Below, one piece after another: positions 53,892 through 55,934 of a stretch of 55,934 nt of DNA. The DNA is from Promethearchaeota archaeon. GTDB taxonomy: Archaea > Asgardarchaeota > Lokiarchaeia > Sigyniarchaeales > SOKP01. A model generated the notes under the pieces. That model had not been told where the DNA came from. It worked only from the letters and a program-made list of their open reading frames with translations, and did not search any database. The stretch covers positions 1 to 55,934 of the forward strand of contig JAFGGO010000172.1 in NCBI GenBank assembly GCA_016930515.1, given 5' to 3'. The position numbers and the translations under genes were made by a program. The stretch's first letter is position 1, and each line of letters opens with the position of its first letter.

Positions 53892-55193
53892 TTAGTTAAA
53901 ATTATCGAAAATCCTTTTTGAGGTTAACAAAGCGCAATATTTACCACACATTGAACAATCCTTCTTTCGTTTGGGAAATTTTTCCTTGAGGTATTCGGTA
54001 TTAAGACTAATTTGAAATTGTTGTTCCCATTCTCTTAGAAATCTATGTTTAGAAAGCTGAAGATCGGGATCGAAAAGGTGATTCAAACCATATTTCATTG
54101 AGTCGCCCACGTGAGCAGCTAATTTGCACGCAATTAATCCGTTTTTAATGTCATCTACCGATGGTAATCCAAGATGTTCGGCAGGAGTTATTGCGCATAT
54201 ATAATCTGCCCCGTAACCAGAAGCTAATGTGGCTCCTATTGAAGCTGATATGTGGTCGTAGCCTAATCCTATTTCAGTAGGAAGAGGTCCCGAAACGAAA
54301 AGAGGCCTACTGTTGGTAACCTGCTTATGAATTTTAATCCATTGAATTAGATCTCGTGCGTTCACATGACCTCCTAAACTTTCTAGAATAACTTGGACAC
54401 CTTTTTTATTGGCTAATGTTGCTAATCTTGAATTATTAAGCATTTCTGCGAATTGAGGCTCATCAATCAAATCGTGCACACATCCGCTTCTCATGGCGTT
54501 TCCAAGGTTGAGAACCGTATTGCTGGCTAGCATCATCTCCAAGATGTAATCGAAAATATCTAAAAAAGGGTTTTTCGTGTTATTTTGACTCATGATGGAT
54601 GCCGTAAAACTTCCTCCTTTCGAGACCATTCCCATTATTCGTCTACCTTTAATTTTATTCAAGTCGTCCAGGCTAAAACCTGCATGAATTACAATGGAAC
54701 TAACCCCATCCTTAATTTGTCTTTCTATGACCTTAAGAATTGCTTCGTTTGAAATATTTAACATCGATCCTTCTTGAACAACCGCTTGATAAATAGGAAC
54801 GGTGGTAATAGGTACGGTACATTTTTCCATTAATTCATTTCTTATTTGGTCAATGTTGCCCCCCATCGAGAGATCAGATATCGTATCTGCGCCGTGTTTC
54901 TGAGCAACAAGTACTTTTTGAATTTCTTGATCTCTATCGTACTCTGAAGAGGAGGTCCCTAAATTCACATTTATCTTGGTTCTTAATCCCTCACCAATTC
55001 CAACAGGAGCAAAATCTTTTAGCTTGAGAATTACGACTTTTCCATTGCAAATGCGCTTTTTTAAAGTATTAGGATCGATTCTTTCTTCTTTAGCTACGAG
55101 TTTTATCTCATCCGCAAGTGATTTTCCTAATTTCTCATTTGGTATATTCATTTTTTTTTCAAAAGCAAAAGTGGTGAAAGTGCAAATTTTCAT
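53892..55193 (-). CDS. thiC: ThiC-family phosphomethylpyrimidine synthase (or ThiC-like paralogue)
   Basis: Radical-SAM enzyme of 433 residues from the family that makes hydroxymethylpyrimidine phosphate from AIR for thiamine. Landmarks: VGIGEGLRTKINVNLGTSS, GADTISDLSMGG, VPITTVPIYQA, GMVSKGGSF, LESLGGHVNARDLIQ, FVSGPLPTEIGLGYDHISASIGATLASGYGADYICAITPAEHLGLP. The cluster motif at the C-terminus is C413-x2-C416-x3-C420 (CSMCGKYC), one residue shorter than the CX2CX4C of bacterial ThiC. A benzimidazole-making BzaF-type paralogue cannot be excluded. It has no thiamine neighbours here and no TPP riboswitch seen upstream. Confidence 0.85.
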   Translation of the reverse strand: MKICTFTTFAFEKKMNIPNEKLGKSLADEIKLVAKEERIDPNTLKKRICNGKVVILKLKDFAPVGIGEGLRTKINVNLGTSSSEYDRDQEIQKVLVAQKHGADTISDLSMGGNIDQIRNELMEKCTVPITTVPIYQAVVQEGSMLNISNEAILKVIERQIKDGVSSIVIHAGFSLDDLNKIKGRRIMGMVSKGGSFTASIMSQNNTKNPFLDIFDYILEMMLASNTVLNLGNAMRSGCVHDLIDEPQFAEMLNNSRLATLANKKGVQVILESLGGHVNARDLIQWIKIHKQVTNSRPLFVSGPLPTEIGLGYDHISASIGATLASGYGADYICAITPAEHLGLPSVDDIKNGLIACKLAAHVGDSMKYGLNHLFDPDLQLSKHRFLREWEQQFQISLNTEYLKEKFPKRKKDCSMCGKYCALLTSKRIFDNFN

Positions 55194-55422
55194 TCGTTAA
55201 AGTGTCTTTTGTATTTATTGAAGAGAAATTTTAAGGATAAGGGGGAATGTTAAAAACTTCCTAATTTATGAGAAGGAGTTCGATAAGGCGAATATGTGGA
55301 AATTTTTAACTTATTTTTTCAGGGTGTTGTATAATCCAACGAAATTGTTAATTTAAATATCTAGAGGGTAAAATTTTATTGATTTTTTCATATCCTTATT
55401 TAGAAGTACATAAAATTATTTG
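55194..55422. other. Intergenic region upstream of thiC
   Basis: AT-rich, no gene recognised. Inspected on the minus strand for TPP-riboswitch core sequences in front of thiC; none seen. Confidence 0.4.
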
Positions 55423-55746
55423 TCAATCATTCCATTTTCTTCTAAAAACCTTAAAGCTGTTTCGAGCATTTTGGAAAGTGTGATATTATATCAACATCGT
55501 GATATTTATTAAGTGCTTCTTTACAGGCATATCTAACTTGAGAAAAGCAGTTTTCATTGGTCCTATTGGTTCCCATTTTATGAGTTTTTCAACTTTTATC
55601 CAATCAATTTTCCTATTCCTCTTTTTCCAAAATATTTCAATAATACCAATAAAAGAAATAACTAAAAAACAGCAAAACACAAATATCTGCATTTCTTCAG
55701 GTATATTATTATATATTTTCCATCTGCTATATCTAGCGTTTAACAT
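55423..55746 (-). pseudogene. Frameshifted remnant of a small membrane protein
   Basis: From ATG 55746 the minus strand encodes MLNARYSRWKIYNNIPEEM, a membrane segment IFVFCCFLVISFIGIIEIFW, then KVEKLIKWEPIGPMKTAFLKLDM. Near 55515 the plausible protein sequence moves to another frame (ACKEALNKYHDVDIISHFPK) and near 55470 to a third (MLETALRFLEENGMIDK-stop). The three pieces read like one natural protein with two frame breaks, although they could also be unrelated. The intact 86-codon frame ends at 55486. Confidence 0.45.
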
Positions 55747-55893
55747 TCCAAGATCAATTTTAATAAATATAATTTAGATTAAAAAAAATCTGATGAAAAA
55801 TTAAAGAATAGATTATAAATAGATTATTAAAAACTGAGAATTTTTAAGATCGAATTCTCATGATACATTCATAAAAAAATATTGGAGAGTAAT

Positions 55894-55934
55894 ATGAAAT
55901 GTGAAGTTTGTAAAAAAAAAGTTTCTGGAATAAA
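55894..55934 (+). CDS. Start of a zinc-ribbon protein (partial, possibly aMBF1)
   Basis: ATG 55894 with GAGAG about six bases before, running off the window after 13 codons: MKCEVCKKKVSGI. The CxxC at the very start is the first half of a zinc ribbon. Archaeal multiprotein bridging factor MBF1 begins in this way, but so do other small zinc proteins. Confidence 0.5.
   Translation, partial: MKCEVCKKKVSGI

Noticed and set aside
55194..55420. TPP riboswitch in front of the ThiC-family gene
   Set aside because: No thi-box core sequences were found on the minus strand.
55499..55777. Plus-strand 92-codon frame
   Set aside because: It is antisense to the minus-strand membrane-protein remnant, which has the more natural amino-acid order; the plus frame is mostly Phe/Ile from AT-rich complement.
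1..55934. CRISPR arrays or long direct repeats
   Set aside because: Reading both strands I found no regularly spaced repeats; the only repeated coding patterns are the beta-helix repeats and the paralogous gene pairs.

Overview
The window is a low-GC archaeal chromosome segment that most likely comes from an Asgard archaeon of the Lokiarchaeia/Prometheoarchaeum kind. Archaeal features include a WtpABC oxyanion transporter, an archaeal CobT, GTG/TTG starts, TATA-like boxes and a tRNA without encoded CCA. Asgard features include a gelsolin-domain protein (21.1 kb), a Roadblock-plus-small-GTPase fusion (40.0 kb), two tandem seven-TM proteins with longin-like tails (29.9-32.2 kb), a response regulator with a possible longin-like output domain (49.5 kb), and membrane-anchored parallel beta-helix surface proteins. 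The lineage is inferred from gene content only.

1-5.9 kb: corrinoid uptake and activation. BtuFCD-like genes on the minus strand diverge from cobT, a Dph6-like ATP pyrophosphatase and a HAD phosphatase on the plus strand. 5.9-14.5 kb: a near-complete molybdopterin/tungstopterin block on the minus strand (moaC, moaA, moaD, moaE, moeA, moaB, moeA), then a plus-strand Mop-type binding protein and wtpABC. The pathway takes up molybdate or tungstate and loads it into the cofactor, but no target oxidoreductase lies in the window.

14.6-19.3 kb: a kinase-like protein, a DUF166-like protein, two unrecognised proteins in a pair and tRNA-Leu(CAG). 19.3-21.0 kb: a compositionally foreign TnpB next to the tRNA and a decayed pRiA4b Orf3-like tail. 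21.1-22.8 kb: gelsolin-domain protein, a 58-residue single-TM protein and a VTT-domain membrane protein. 22.9-28.0 kb: surface and secreted proteins, with a winged-helix regulator overlapping one of them and remnants of another beta-helix gene.

28.1-35.6 kb: citramalate synthase preceded by a short Ile-rich reading frame, the 7TM-longin pair, an orphan adenine DNA methyltransferase, a dead IS607-type TnpA and an isolated hisB. 35.7-39.8 kb: SNF2 ATPase and SWIM protein pair. 40.0-47.6 kb: Roadblock-GTPase, an unknown beta-rich protein, an EF-Tu-like protein without a P-loop, an NMO-family flavoprotein, a tandem pair of paralogous membrane proteins and an unknown helical protein.

47.9-55.9 kb: PAS histidine kinase with response regulator, a small coiled-coil protein, a PfkB kinase, MarR and winged-helix regulators, a small methyltransferase, a ThiC-family enzyme, a frameshifted remnant and the start of a zinc-ribbon protein. 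No CRISPR array, rRNA or intact transposase-plus-ends element was seen.
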